Origin: UBA1189 sp045612065
Lineage (GTDB): Bacteria > Bacteroidota > Bacteroidia > Bacteroidales > Bacteroidaceae
Direction of reading: 5' to 3'
Assembly (NCBI GenBank): GCA_045612065.1
Contig: JAZKYH010000050.1
Coordinates: 1 to 64,000 of the forward strand
Length of the DNA stretch: 64,000 nt
The translations under genes were made by a program, and so were the position numbers. Positions 25,401 to 34,061 of this stretch are shown one piece after another. The stretch's first letter is position 1; every line of letters begins with the position of its first letter. The notes under the pieces were generated by a model that saw nothing but the letters and a program-made list of their open reading frames with translations, was not told where the DNA came from and searched no databases.

Positions 25401-25478
25401 TAAATCCTTATTTTTACAGATTGATATAATAAAAAGAGGTTAGGTTGCGTTATCTATGCAAAGGATAGAAAGCTGCCT

Positions 25479-25661
25479 ATGAAGAAACATTTTACCTCTC
25501 TTTCTAATACCGAGTTCGCTGCGTTGGTTCGCAAGTCAGTACGTCAAGAGGAGTTGGTGACTCCTAAAGTGTCAACACTTCAATTCTTGAAGAATTTGGC
25601 GCGTAATTACCGGATTGTTCCACAACTGCCAGAGGATTTACAAGGCTATGTGATGAGTTAA
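25479..25661 (+). CDS. Small basic protein following the sigma factor
   Basis: 60 residues, MKKHFTSLSNTEFAALVRKS start, no signal peptide or TM helix; mixed helical with a C-terminal ARNYRIVPQLPEDLQGYVMS. The family is unnamed to me. The start ATG follows a 78-nt gap after the sigma gene on the same strand, and there is no competing frame. It could modulate the sigma factor; this is inference from adjacency. Confidence 0.6.
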   Translation: MKKHFTSLSNTEFAALVRKSVRQEELVTPKVSTLQFLKNLARNYRIVPQLPEDLQGYVMS

Positions 25662-25719
25662 CACTGCATTCCGTTTGTGCATTACTGATGTTTGTTAATA
25701 ACAAATAGGACGCGTTTGC

Positions 25720-25750
25720 TTGTGTGGTATGCGCGTTTTGACTACCTTTG
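25720..25750 (+). promoter_or_regulatory. rpe promoter
   Basis: CTTG (-33, TTG at 25720-25722), 20-nt spacer, TACCTTTG (25743-25750). It places the transcript start close to the ATG at 25770 and rules out the upstream in-frame start at 25692. Confidence 0.7.
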
Positions 25751-25769
25751 CAGTAAATTGCAATGTGAT

Positions 25770-26420
25770 ATGAATCATTTGATAGCTCCTTCGCTCTTGT
25801 CGGCCGATTTTTCTCATTTGGCACAAGATATAGAAATGATAAATCGTAGTGAGGCTGACTGGCTCCACTTGGATATCATGGATGGTGTGTTCGTTCCAAA
25901 TATCTCGTTTGGATTTCCAGTCTTGAAGCATGTGGCTCGATTGTGTGAGAAGCCTTTGGATGTACATTTGATGATTGTAAATCCCGAGAAGTTTATTCCT
26001 GAGGTAAAGGCATTGGGGGCTATGATGATGAATGTGCATTACGAGACCTGTCCTCATTTGCACAAGGTCGTAGGAGCAATCCATGAGGCGGGTATGAAAG
26101 CTGGTGTAACACTTAACCCCTCTACACCTGTGTGTCTGCTCAAAGATATTATTCGTGATGTAGATATGGTACTGCTTATGGCTGTTAATCCTGGTTTTGG
26201 CGGGCAGAAATTTATAGAGCATACTGTTGAGAAGGTCAGGGAGTTACGTGAACTGATTGATAATACGGGTTCAAGGGCACTAATTGAGGTTGATGGTGGC
26301 GTTACCTTGGAGACGGGAAGACGTCTGCTTGATGTTGGTGCGGATGTGCTCGTGGCGGGTAATACGGTATTTGGAGCCGATGATCGCGAAGCGATGATTC
26401 ATGAACTGAAGAATTTATAA
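25770..26420 (+). CDS. rpe: Ribulose-phosphate 3-epimerase
   Basis: 216 residues, a TIM-barrel enzyme of the pentose phosphate pathway interconverting ribulose-5-P and xylulose-5-P with a divalent metal. Motifs are APSLLSADFSHLAQDIE, the metal His and acid in WLHLDIMDGVFVPNISFG, DVHLMIVNPE, LLMAVNPGFGGQKFI and EVDGGVT. The ATG at 25770 gives the family start (MNHLIAPSLLSADF); the longer frame would cross the promoter. comEC follows 9 nt later. Confidence 0.96.
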   Translation: MNHLIAPSLLSADFSHLAQDIEMINRSEADWLHLDIMDGVFVPNISFGFPVLKHVARLCEKPLDVHLMIVNPEKFIPEVKALGAMMMNVHYETCPHLHKVVGAIHEAGMKAGVTLNPSTPVCLLKDIIRDVDMVLLMAVNPGFGGQKFIEHTVEKVRELRELIDNTGSRALIEVDGGVTLETGRRLLDVGADVLVAGNTVFGADDREAMIHELKNL

Positions 26421-26429
26421 GTAACAATA

Positions 26430-28031
26430 ATGTCTATGGCCGTAGCAATGGATGACACTGTACTGCAGCGCTATCCATTGCTACGGCTGCTTCTTTTCTA
26501 CCTCTGTGGTGTTGGTTTGGCTGATGTCCTCTATGTATATATAGGGATGTTGGGATGGTATAGCCTATGTGGAATGGTGATTCTATTGTTTTCGCTATTG
26601 TTTGCATGGGTCTTGAGATGTCGGATAGCATATGGTATGGTGTCTTCGGCTTTATTCTTAATGCTGGGTATTTGTAACTATTCGCAGGCGAGGGGCGATA
26701 TCGAGTATGAGTGGGAGGCTGAAAGTTTGTTGTATGAGGCTCGTGTGATGGCTGAACCTCGTGTTCGTCAACGCAGTGTGTTATGTGAGGTAGAGGTAAC
26801 AGCGGTATGTGACTCTTCCGAATGGCATAGGGTGGGACGAAAAGTGATGATCTATATGGAGCCTGACGGTGAGGCGAATGCTTTGTTACCTGGTGATATG
26901 CTTTGTTTTAGGGGAAGAGTACGGAGTCCTCGGAACTTTAGCGATAGTCTCGCATTTGATTATGCTCGCTATGTCACTATGCAGGGAGCGTCAGGAGTGG
27001 TATATGTACCTTGTCAAGGTTGGAGTAGGGTCGGGGAGGGAAACGTGTCATTACTCGAGCGAATGCTTCGCTTTAGGCAAGAATTGCTTGGACAATATAT
27101 GATAAAGTCTTTCGGGGGCGATGCTTTCGGGGTGCTTTCTGCTTTGACCTTAGGCGATAAACGGGGGCTGAGTACTGAGGTGCGTGAACTCTATAGCAAT
27201 GCTGGGGCAGCCCATGTGCTGGCACTGTCGGGTTTGCACGTAGGCATCATCTATGGCATATTAACTTTCCTATTGCGCGGACTCATCCGTAAACGAAAGT
27301 TTCGGTGGCTACCCGAGGTGCTGACGGTAGGTGTATTGTGGGCTTTCGCTTTCATGGTAGGCATGTCTGCTTCGGTGTTGCGTGCGGTGGCGATGTGTAC
27401 GTTGTATGTCATAGCTCGATGGCTGTCAGATGGGACTACCTCGTCGATTCATGTGCTTTCTTTATCCGCATTTGTGATGTCGCTCGTACGCCCCTTCTAC
27501 CTGTTCGATGTAGGATTTCAACTCTCGTTCATGGCTATGGCCTCCATCCTGTGGTTTGAGCCTCATCTTGAGGGTCTCTTCCAAAAGCGGGCCTTTCATC
27601 CTGTGCTGGCTTATCTTGTAGGTATTGTCTGCATGTCACTTGCAGCCCAATTAGGTACGTTCCCCTTGGTGCTACATCATTTTGGAACTTTCCCCACCTA
27701 TTTTTTGGTGACTAACTTAGTTGTAGTGCCTCTTCTGTTTGTCGTAATGCTTCTGATGATGGTATGGTGGGCGTTGGCACTCCTGGATATTTCGCTCGCA
27801 CGTCCTCTTGGTACTATGTTACAATGGCTCGTCGAGCATCTTAACGGCATATTACAGAATATAGGGCAATGGCCCGGTGCGGTGCTGCATGCCGAGGGGT
27901 ATAATGCTTTAGCGGTACTCTTTACCTATCTATTTATTCTCTTTGCGGGGTTGTTCCTCGTCAAAAAATGGTCTCGCGGTGCTGTGTTTGCTACCGCCTC
28001 ACTGCTCGGCTTGCTGGTAGCGCTGCTTTAG
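26430..28031 (+). CDS. comEC: ComEC/Rec2 family membrane protein
   Basis: 533 residues, ~10 TM helices. An N-terminal DUF4131-like region (~30-170) precedes the competence domain (~215-480) with LSALTLGDKRGLS, AAHVLALSGLHVGIIYG and FQLSFMAMASILWF. ComEC is the inner-membrane channel for ssDNA uptake. The C-terminal metallo-beta-lactamase nuclease domain of long ComEC forms is absent, as is common in Bacteroidetes. Two ATGs (26430, 26436) compete for the start, and a 15-bp perfect inverted repeat covers this start region. It is 9 nt after rpe and convergent with the next gene (2 nt apart). Confidence 0.88.
   Translation: MSMAVAMDDTVLQRYPLLRLLLFYLCGVGLADVLYVYIGMLGWYSLCGMVILLFSLLFAWVLRCRIAYGMVSSALFLMLGICNYSQARGDIEYEWEAESLLYEARVMAEPRVRQRSVLCEVEVTAVCDSSEWHRVGRKVMIYMEPDGEANALLPGDMLCFRGRVRSPRNFSDSLAFDYARYVTMQGASGVVYVPCQGWSRVGEGNVSLLERMLRFRQELLGQYMIKSFGGDAFGVLSALTLGDKRGLSTEVRELYSNAGAAHVLALSGLHVGIIYGILTFLLRGLIRKRKFRWLPEVLTVGVLWAFAFMVGMSASVLRAVAMCTLYVIARWLSDGTTSSIHVLSLSAFVMSLVRPFYLFDVGFQLSFMAMASILWFEPHLEGLFQKRAFHPVLAYLVGIVCMSLAAQLGTFPLVLHHFGTFPTYFLVTNLVVVPLLFVVMLLMMVWWALALLDISLARPLGTMLQWLVEHLNGILQNIGQWPGAVLHAEGYNALAVLFTYLFILFAGLFLVKKWSRGAVFATASLLGLLVALL
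26439..26487 (+). promoter_or_regulatory. Perfect 15-bp inverted repeat over the comEC start
   Basis: 26439-26453 (GCCGTAGCAATGGAT) is exactly complementary to 26473-26487 around a 19-nt loop. It begins 3 nt after the second ATG of comEC, so an mRNA hairpin would overlap the ribosome-binding window, and codons 4-8 and 15-19 are constrained by it. Confidence 0.65.
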
Positions 28032-28033
28032 AA

Positions 28034-28723
28034 TTACCTCTTCTTTGTCGATATTGCGAGGAGTACGCCGAGGGCTATGCCGAGAAGGGCGGCAAAGAGC
28101 ACGCGTTGCTCGGAAGGGAGCAAGAAGGTGATGGTATGGGCAGGATACCAGAAGAACGGGATGGTTTTCTTGAATACGAACCCCCATTGGGCTTGCCAGT
28201 TGATTGAGGCGAAGCGGTCAGCCATAGGAATGGGTGTGATGAGTGCTTTGAGCGAACCTCCGTGGGCTGCGATATGCGCATCGGTAATCTTGTGGAGAGT
28301 CATGAATACGGGAGCGAAGATTGTGTTCATCGTTACCGATACGGCTAAGGCTACCCATAGTTTATTCATGGTGAATCCATCGGCTGTAAAACTCGATACA
28401 GCGTCAGTCATGCCCATGTATTGCATAAACATAGGAGTACCTTTGGAGAAAATAATCATGGCCATGTTGATACCCATACCCAAGATACCCCATACAATCA
28501 TACGAGGTAACATGCCGAATGCTGGAGGGAGATAACGTCCTGTCGAGATACGCGAACCCAGCATCTCGCCCATTGTGGAGAGTATACCGAACTTGAGGAA
28601 ACTCATCACCATGCCGTGTGCTGCATTAAATGATTTGTATCCCTCGTAAAGCGGTGTGAACAGTACGAAAGGTAGAAAAATAGCGGCCAAGGCCAAAGTG
28701 AAATATAAGTCTGTACGTCTCAT
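28034..28723 (-). CDS. Four- to five-TM membrane protein, possibly Mpv17/PMP22-like
   Basis: 229 residues with hydrophobic helices at ~8-26, 38-55, 72-92, 112-135 and 200-222. The C-terminal NWQAQWGFVFKKTIPFFWYP followed by AHTITFLLP recalls the W-x-x-(W)P / F-x-P pattern of Mpv17/PMP22 proteins, but the match is not firm. Function unknown. A minus-strand -7 element (TAAGTTTG, 28748-28755) lies upstream. Confidence 0.7.
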   Translation of the reverse strand: MRRTDLYFTLALAAIFLPFVLFTPLYEGYKSFNAAHGMVMSFLKFGILSTMGEMLGSRISTGRYLPPAFGMLPRMIVWGILGMGINMAMIIFSKGTPMFMQYMGMTDAVSSFTADGFTMNKLWVALAVSVTMNTIFAPVFMTLHKITDAHIAAHGGSLKALITPIPMADRFASINWQAQWGFVFKKTIPFFWYPAHTITFLLPSEQRVLFAALLGIALGVLLAISTKKR

Positions 28724-28747
28724 TGTTGTCTTTTGGAAATTTAGGGT

Positions 28748-28755
28748 GCAAACTT
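28748..28755 (-). promoter_or_regulatory. -7 element of the membrane protein gene
   Basis: TAAGTTTG on the minus strand matches TAnnTTTG, 25 nt before the start codon at 28723. No -33 TTTG at the standard spacing is evident. Confidence 0.45.
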
Positions 28756-28901
28756 ACACAAAAAATATGAATCTCCATGAGGATATAGGAAAGAAGTTGC
28801 CTTTCGGCTGTCTGAAAAGAGTATTGGCCGAACATTTATTCTCTTCTCATTGTTGCACTCATTACCCGTATAGTGGGTGTGGTATGAACCTTTAATAATA
28901 T

Positions 28902-29816
28902 ATGAGTATGAATCGGAATATTGTAGTCATAGGCAGTTGCAACACCGATATGGTGATTAATATGGAACGCCTGCCTCTGCCGGGCGAAACTCTGCTTGGC
29001 GGTAAGTTTTTTATGAATGCGGGTGGAAAGGGAGCCAATCAGGCCGTGGCGGCTGCACGCTTGGGCGGTAAGGTCAACTTCATCGCCAAGGTGGGTAACG
29101 ATCCCTTCGGCATACGTTCGATAGATCAGTATAAGGCTGAAGGTATAGGCACGAAGCATGTTGTGGTGGATAAAGAACACCCCTCGGGCGTAGCGCTCAT
29201 ACTTGTCGATGCTCATGGCGAGAACTCTATCGCTGTAGCCTCGGGCGCCAATGCGCACTTGCTGCCTGCCGACATTGATGAGGCTCGTGCTGCCATCAAG
29301 GAGGGAGACATCGTGCTGATGCAGTTGGAGACTCCCATGAAAACCATTGAGCATGCTGCGTTGATAGCCAAGCAGGCGGGTAAGAAAGTAATCCTTAATC
29401 CAGCGCCTGCACAGCCACTGTCGGGGTCATTATTGGGATGCCTTTATATGCTCATTGCCAATGAAACGGAGGCGGGGTTCATCTCGGGTATCCAGATTAC
29501 GGATATGGATAGCGTGGCTCGTGCGGCCGACGTCATTTGTAGCAAGGGTGTGGAGAATGTGGTCATCACGCTTGGTTCCAAGGGTGCCTTTGTGAAGGAA
29601 AGAGGAGCCTATCATCAGGTTCCTGCGCTCAAGGTCAAGGCTGTGGATGCTACTGCTGCCGGTGACACCTTCTGCGGAGCAGTGTGCGTAGCCTTGGCTG
29701 AAGAGAAGAATATCATCGAAGCCGTTGAGTTTGCCTGCCAGGCTTCCGCAGTCACTGTTACTCGCATGGGAGCACAATCCTCACTGCCCTATCGCAGCGA
29801 AGTGAAAGGCGGATAG
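28902..29816 (+). CDS. rbsK: Ribokinase
   Basis: 304 residues, PfkB family. It phosphorylates D-ribose to ribose-5-phosphate with ATP. Signatures are VVIGSCNTDMVINMERLP, the N-terminal GGKGANQAVAAARLGG motif, NPAPAQPL, ITLGSKGAFV and the catalytic DATAAGDTFCGA motif with Asp as base. The sugar permease gene follows 47 nt later, matching ribose-uptake gene pairs in Bacteroides. No LacI-type regulator or SusCD pair for ribose is adjacent. Confidence 0.93.
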   Translation: MSMNRNIVVIGSCNTDMVINMERLPLPGETLLGGKFFMNAGGKGANQAVAAARLGGKVNFIAKVGNDPFGIRSIDQYKAEGIGTKHVVVDKEHPSGVALILVDAHGENSIAVASGANAHLLPADIDEARAAIKEGDIVLMQLETPMKTIEHAALIAKQAGKKVILNPAPAQPLSGSLLGCLYMLIANETEAGFISGIQITDMDSVARAADVICSKGVENVVITLGSKGAFVKERGAYHQVPALKVKAVDATAAGDTFCGAVCVALAEEKNIIEAVEFACQASAVTVTRMGAQSSLPYRSEVKGG

Positions 29817-29863
29817 CCCGTTTGCTCCTAACTCTTAATTCTTAACTTTTCATTCTAAAAGCT

Positions 29864-30874
29864 ATGTTTATCGTTAACAATTACCTGTTGGCCGTGGTGC
29901 TATGCTTTGTCACCATGCTCTGTTGGGGCTCATGGGCCAACACACAGAAACTTGCCGGGAAGACCTGGCGTTATGAGCTTTTCTACTGGGACTATGTCAT
30001 CGGTATCCTGCTCTTCTCTATTTTCTTGGGACTTACGCTCGGTAGCACGGGTGATGCCGGTCGTAGTTTCATTCCCGACCTCAAGCAGATTACAGTGGGC
30101 AACTACGTGAGTGCTCTCATCGGTGGCGCCGTATTCAACTTGGGTAATATCTTGCTCTCTGCCGCCGTGTCTCTTGCAGGTATGACGGTCGCCTTCCCCT
30201 TGGGTGTGGGTATAGCCCTCGTGCTGGGTGTGATTGTCAACTATGTAGGTGCGCCTAAGGGTGACCCCACCGTGCTTTTCTTTGGTGTAGCACTGGTTGT
30301 TGTTGCCATTATACTCAATGCTATAGCCTCAGGAAAGGTAAAACGCAGTGGTGCCAATAGTAATTCAAACTCGAAAGGTGTGTGGATTGCCATTCTCGCC
30401 GGTGTGCTGATGTCGTTCTTCTACCGCTTCGTGGCTTCTGCCATGGACCTGAACAACTTCGAGTCGCCCACTCCTGGTATGGCTACTCCCTACTCGGCAT
30501 TCTTTATCTTTGCCGTGGGTATTTTCCTCAGCAATATCTTGTTCAACACCGTGGTGATGCGTCGTCCCTTCGAGGGCAAGCCCGTTACCTATGCCGCCTA
30601 CTTCCGTGGTAGCCTGAGCACTCACTTGGTCGGAGTCTTCGGAGGTATTGTCTGGGGCTTGGGCACAGCGCTCAGTTACATCGCTGCGGGTAAGGCCGGT
30701 GCTGCTATCTCCTATGCTTTGGGACAGGGCGCACCCATGATTGCTGCGTTGTGGGGTATCTTTGTGTGGAGGGAGTTCAAGGGAGCCCCCCGTTCGGTGG
30801 GCTGGCTCTTGGCGCTGATGTTCATCTTCTTCCTCTCGGGCCTCGGCGCCATTATCCTCTCGGGTGCCAATTGA
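29864..30874 (+). CDS. GRP-type (RbsU-like) sugar permease
   Basis: 336 residues, ten TM helices of the glucose/ribose porter type: FVTMLCWGSWANTQKLAG, FNLGNILLSAAVSLAGMTVA, LGVGIALVLGVIVNY, YIAAGKAGAAISYALGQGAP. These inner-membrane carriers belong to the DMT superfamily. Its position after rbsK points to ribose or another pentose as substrate (inference). A clear terminator follows at 30910. The rbsK-permease gap contains the short word repeats CTCCTAACTCTTAATTCTTA. Confidence 0.9.
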   Translation: MFIVNNYLLAVVLCFVTMLCWGSWANTQKLAGKTWRYELFYWDYVIGILLFSIFLGLTLGSTGDAGRSFIPDLKQITVGNYVSALIGGAVFNLGNILLSAAVSLAGMTVAFPLGVGIALVLGVIVNYVGAPKGDPTVLFFGVALVVVAIILNAIASGKVKRSGANSNSNSKGVWIAILAGVLMSFFYRFVASAMDLNNFESPTPGMATPYSAFFIFAVGIFLSNILFNTVVMRRPFEGKPVTYAAYFRGSLSTHLVGVFGGIVWGLGTALSYIAAGKAGAAISYALGQGAPMIAALWGIFVWREFKGAPRSVGWLLALMFIFFLSGLGAIILSGAN

Positions 30875-30909
30875 GATGATGAATAAGTAAGGTTATATCT
30901 TCAATAGAG

Positions 30910-30950
30910 AGTGGGCGTATCAAAATAACGATACGCTCACTTGTTTATTA
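30910..30950 (+). terminator. Terminator after the sugar permease gene
   Basis: A 12-bp stem (30910-30921 with 30930-30941, one G-T) with an 8-nt A-rich loop, followed by TGTTTATTA, 36 nt after the stop. Confidence 0.75.
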
Positions 30951-31019
30951 ATACTGGTATAGAAGAGCATAAACCATTAATTAACCCAATAAGATATGAC
31001 TTATGTCGAAAAAAAAGAG

Positions 31020-31027
31020 TACTTTTG
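31020..31027 (+). promoter_or_regulatory. -7 element of the TlpA-DUF6029-Omp28 operon
   Basis: TACTTTTG matches TAnnTTTG, 27 nt before the ATG at 31055. It lies within nested inverted repeats GAGTAC-TTTT-GTACTC and ACTTTTG-TACT-CAAAAGT. No good -33 is visible. Confidence 0.5.
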
Positions 31028-31054
31028 TACTCAAAAGTGAAATAGAAATACACA

Positions 31055-31552
31055 ATGAAGGTAAACAAGATTTTATTTCTGGCCTTGCTGCTCATGGTAA
31101 GCATGGTGGCAAAAGCGCAACTCCCCTCTGTACAACTTAAGACATTGGAGGGGAAGACTATCAATACAGCAAAACTTAATAACGAAGGCAAGCCTTTTAT
31201 CATTAGTTTCTTCGCTACGTGGTGTAAGCCCTGTAATCGTGAACTTAGTGCCATCCATGAGGTATACCCTGACTGGCAAGAGGAAACAGGTGTTAAGGTA
31301 TATATTGTATCTATAGACCAAGCACAGAACATAAACAAGGTAAAACCTTTAGTTGATGGTGAAGGTTGGGAATATGATGTGCTTCTTGACCCTAATGGTG
31401 ATTTCCGTCGTGCTATGGGTGTACAAACTATTCCGCATGTGTTTGTAGTAGATGGCCAAGGAAAGATTGCCGAATCACGTAGCGGGTATACTGATGGCTC
31501 GGAACAGCACCTAATAGAAAAGGTCCGTGAACTTTTGGAGGAGGAAAATTAA
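31055..31552 (+). CDS. TlpA-like periplasmic thioredoxin
   Basis: 165 residues; signal peptide MKVNKILFLALLLMVSMVAKA, then a thioredoxin fold with redox motif WCKPC (Cys57, Cys60) and the cis-Pro in TIPHVFVVD. TlpA proteins reduce or relay electrons to envelope thiols. First gene of a four-gene run; the next gene starts 12 nt downstream. The partner is plausibly the CSNC-bearing Omp28-type lipoprotein two genes on (inference). Confidence 0.9.
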   Translation: MKVNKILFLALLLMVSMVAKAQLPSVQLKTLEGKTINTAKLNNEGKPFIISFFATWCKPCNRELSAIHEVYPDWQEETGVKVYIVSIDQAQNINKVKPLVDGEGWEYDVLLDPNGDFRRAMGVQTIPHVFVVDGQGKIAESRSGYTDGSEQHLIEKVRELLEEEN

Positions 31553-31564
31553 AACACTTCGTGC

Positions 31565-33235
31565 GTGATACTTAGATTATTACAGGTAGTGATTGTTGGC
31601 ATTGGATTGTTGCCATTTACCCTAATCGCACAAGATAATGGTGATGCGCAGCAACGATTATCACTGCATGGAAGCATCCAAAGCGATGTGTTGGTCCCCC
31701 AAAAGGATGAGAGCATTGGTACGGGTAGTTATGATAGTTGGGCTCTGACCAATACCTATGCTGACCTTTATTTAATGAGCCAGTATGTTGATGCTGGCGC
31801 TCGTCTTGAGTTTGCCCAATTCCCTCTGCCTGGTTTTGAACCCGACTTTCAAGGTTGGGGAATTCCGCATCTTTATGTGAAAGGTAAGGTTAAGGGAGCG
31901 GAGTTGACCATAGGTGATATGTACGAGCAGTTTGGTAGCGGTTTCATCTTCCGTACCTATGAGGAGCGTAGTTTGGGTATTGATAACGCATTGCGTGGTG
32001 TCCGTCTCAATTTGAGTGCTATTCCCGGTGTGCAGTGGAAGGTTCTTGGTGGCGTTCAGCGTACCTATTGGAATTGGAACAGGAAGTCATGGATGGCCGG
32101 TACAGATGCAGAGGTCAATATCGACCAGTATAGTACAGTGATGCAAGAAAAGGGAATGACCTGGATGGTGGGCGGATCGTATATTCTCAAATATGAGGCC
32201 GACGAAGAGGTCATCGTTCCTGGCACGAACTATCGTTTGAATTTGCCTCAGTATATTGGCGCGTTTGATGTGCGCTCACGTTTTCAGATGGGCAACTACA
32301 GCCTCTTGGCCGAATATGCTTGGAAGGGGCAAGACCCCTCATTTGATAATGGCTACATCTACCATAAGGGCCAAGCCTTGATGCTTTCGGGCTCCTATTC
32401 TAAGCGTGGCTTCACTGCTCTCGTGCAGGCCAAGCGCAGTGAAAACATGGCTTACCGCAGTCAGCGCTCGCGTGAAGGGATGGCCGCTCACATCAACCAC
32501 ATGCCAGCCTTTGCCTATCAGCATACCTATGCCCTTCCTGCCCTTTATCCCTATGCAACACAAAATGCCGAAGGCGAGTGGGCTTTGCAAGGTGAAACGA
32601 GTTACACTTTCAAGCGCAAGACTGCTCTCGGAGGCAAGTACGGTACAAAGGTAAAACTCAATGTAAGTCATATCCGTGCCCTTGACAAGCGACTGGTATC
32701 CGCTCCTCTTGGTACGCTGATGGGAACTGATGGGTACACTGGTTCGTTCTTCAAGATGGGCGAGGAACTCTATTATCAAGATATAAACCTGCAACTTGAG
32801 AAGCGTATCACCAAGGAGTTTAAGCTCAATGCCATGTACATGAACCAGCAATACAACCAAACGGTAGTGGAGGGCGAAGGAGGTATGATATGCTCTAATA
32901 TCGGTGTGCTTGAAGGTCAGTACAAGATAAATAGTCGTTATACCTTGCGTAGTGAATTGCAGTACCTTTCTACCCGTCAGGACGAGGGTGACTGGTGTTT
33001 TGCACTGGTGGAGCTATCTGCGTTGCCTTATCTCATGTTCACCATCAGTGACATGTGGAACTGTGGTGAGACTGGCTTACATTATTACATGGGCTCTGTT
33101 ACCTTCAACTACAATGCTCATCGCCTCATGCTCAGCTATGGACGCACCCGTGCAGGCTTCAATTGCTCCGGCGGTGTGTGTCGCTATGTGCCTGCAAGCC
33201 GTGGCGTACAGTTATCATACAACTATAACTTCTAA
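31565..33235 (+). CDS. DUF6029 family outer-membrane protein
   Basis: 556 residues. A hydrophobic leader (VVIVGIGLLPFTLIAQ) precedes a long run of amphipathic strands rich in aromatics and Gly (LTIGDMYEQFGSGFIFRTYE, FNYNAHRLMLSYGRTRAGFN), ending in Tyr-Asn-Tyr-Asn-Phe like a barrel C-terminus. This fits DUF6029, a Bacteroidetes outer-membrane family of unknown role. GTG at 31565 is the annotated start; the TlpA stop is 12 nt upstream, and no suitable ATG exists before residue 76. Typically found between TlpA and Omp28-type genes, as here. Confidence 0.82.
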   Translation: MILRLLQVVIVGIGLLPFTLIAQDNGDAQQRLSLHGSIQSDVLVPQKDESIGTGSYDSWALTNTYADLYLMSQYVDAGARLEFAQFPLPGFEPDFQGWGIPHLYVKGKVKGAELTIGDMYEQFGSGFIFRTYEERSLGIDNALRGVRLNLSAIPGVQWKVLGGVQRTYWNWNRKSWMAGTDAEVNIDQYSTVMQEKGMTWMVGGSYILKYEADEEVIVPGTNYRLNLPQYIGAFDVRSRFQMGNYSLLAEYAWKGQDPSFDNGYIYHKGQALMLSGSYSKRGFTALVQAKRSENMAYRSQRSREGMAAHINHMPAFAYQHTYALPALYPYATQNAEGEWALQGETSYTFKRKTALGGKYGTKVKLNVSHIRALDKRLVSAPLGTLMGTDGYTGSFFKMGEELYYQDINLQLEKRITKEFKLNAMYMNQQYNQTVVEGEGGMICSNIGVLEGQYKINSRYTLRSELQYLSTRQDEGDWCFALVELSALPYLMFTISDMWNCGETGLHYYMGSVTFNYNAHRLMLSYGRTRAGFNCSGGVCRYVPASRGVQLSYNYNF

Positions 33236-33247
33236 CTAGCTTGCCAT

Positions 33248-34048
33248 ATGAAAAAGTTTATTCCAAATTGTATATATGGCCTTATCCTTAGCTTGCCTTT
33301 GCTCTTCAGTTGTAGTGAAGAGATTCCCTATGATGAGCGTTACGAGGAGTTGCCTTCAGTGGAGGTAAAACGAAATATCCTTCTTGAAGACTTTACAGGT
33401 CAGTTCTGCTCCAACTGTCCCGATGCGCACCAGGTTATCAGCGAACTGCAGGAACTTTATGGCGAGCACGTCATTGCCGTAGCCATCCATGCCGGTCATT
33501 TCGGTATTGCCGAAGGTGACAATCCCAATATCGTGGGACTTATGCAACCTGAAGGAAACACCTATGCCTCGCATTGGGGCATAGAGGCTTATCCTATGGG
33601 GCTTATCAACCGGACTTCAGGCCTGCTCAAGCATACCGATTGGGCTTCCTATTCACGTCAAGCACTTATGGCGGAGCCCCAAGCAGCCATTACCATAACG
33701 ACCGAGGTTGCTGACGGCAATATTGTTGTCCACACCGAGCTTCAATCTGTTGCCGGCCTCAATGGTAAATTGCAGTTGTGGATTACCGAGAGCAACATCA
33801 CTGCCGTACAGCAGAATGGTGGTACGCTTACCCCAAACTATGTCCACCACCATGTGTTCCGCGCTTCGGTGAATGGGCTTTGGGGAGAAGATATTGCCTT
33901 GGAGGCTGATGAGCCAGCGACTCGTGAACACAACATTGCCTTGCACGATAATTGGAATGTCGAGAATCTCTCCGTAGTGGCCTTCATTTATAATGAAGCC
34001 GATGGTGTGGTAGAGGTGGCAGAGCAACATGTCAATACAAATATTTAA
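33248..34048 (+). CDS. Omp28-related lipoprotein (thioredoxin-like)
   Basis: 266 residues. Lipobox LLFSC (Cys22), then a thioredoxin-like domain with LLEDFTGQFCSNCPDAHQVI (CxxC at Cys54/Cys57), the Omp28 signature, and AIHAGHFG. The C-terminal half is beta-rich (TITTEVADGNIVVHTELQSV). Omp28-type proteins are surface lipoproteins of Bacteroidetes whose substrate is unknown; the CxxC suggests thiol chemistry. It sits 12 nt after the DUF6029 gene and overlaps the upstream frame of the next lipoprotein gene. A second Omp28-type gene lies on the opposite strand at 35808. Confidence 0.9.
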   Translation: MKKFIPNCIYGLILSLPLLFSCSEEIPYDERYEELPSVEVKRNILLEDFTGQFCSNCPDAHQVISELQELYGEHVIAVAIHAGHFGIAEGDNPNIVGLMQPEGNTYASHWGIEAYPMGLINRTSGLLKHTDWASYSRQALMAEPQAAITITTEVADGNIVVHTELQSVAGLNGKLQLWITESNITAVQQNGGTLTPNYVHHHVFRASVNGLWGEDIALEADEPATREHNIALHDNWNVENLSVVAFIYNEADGVVEVAEQHVNTNI

Positions 34049-34061
34049 TATACCAACAACA

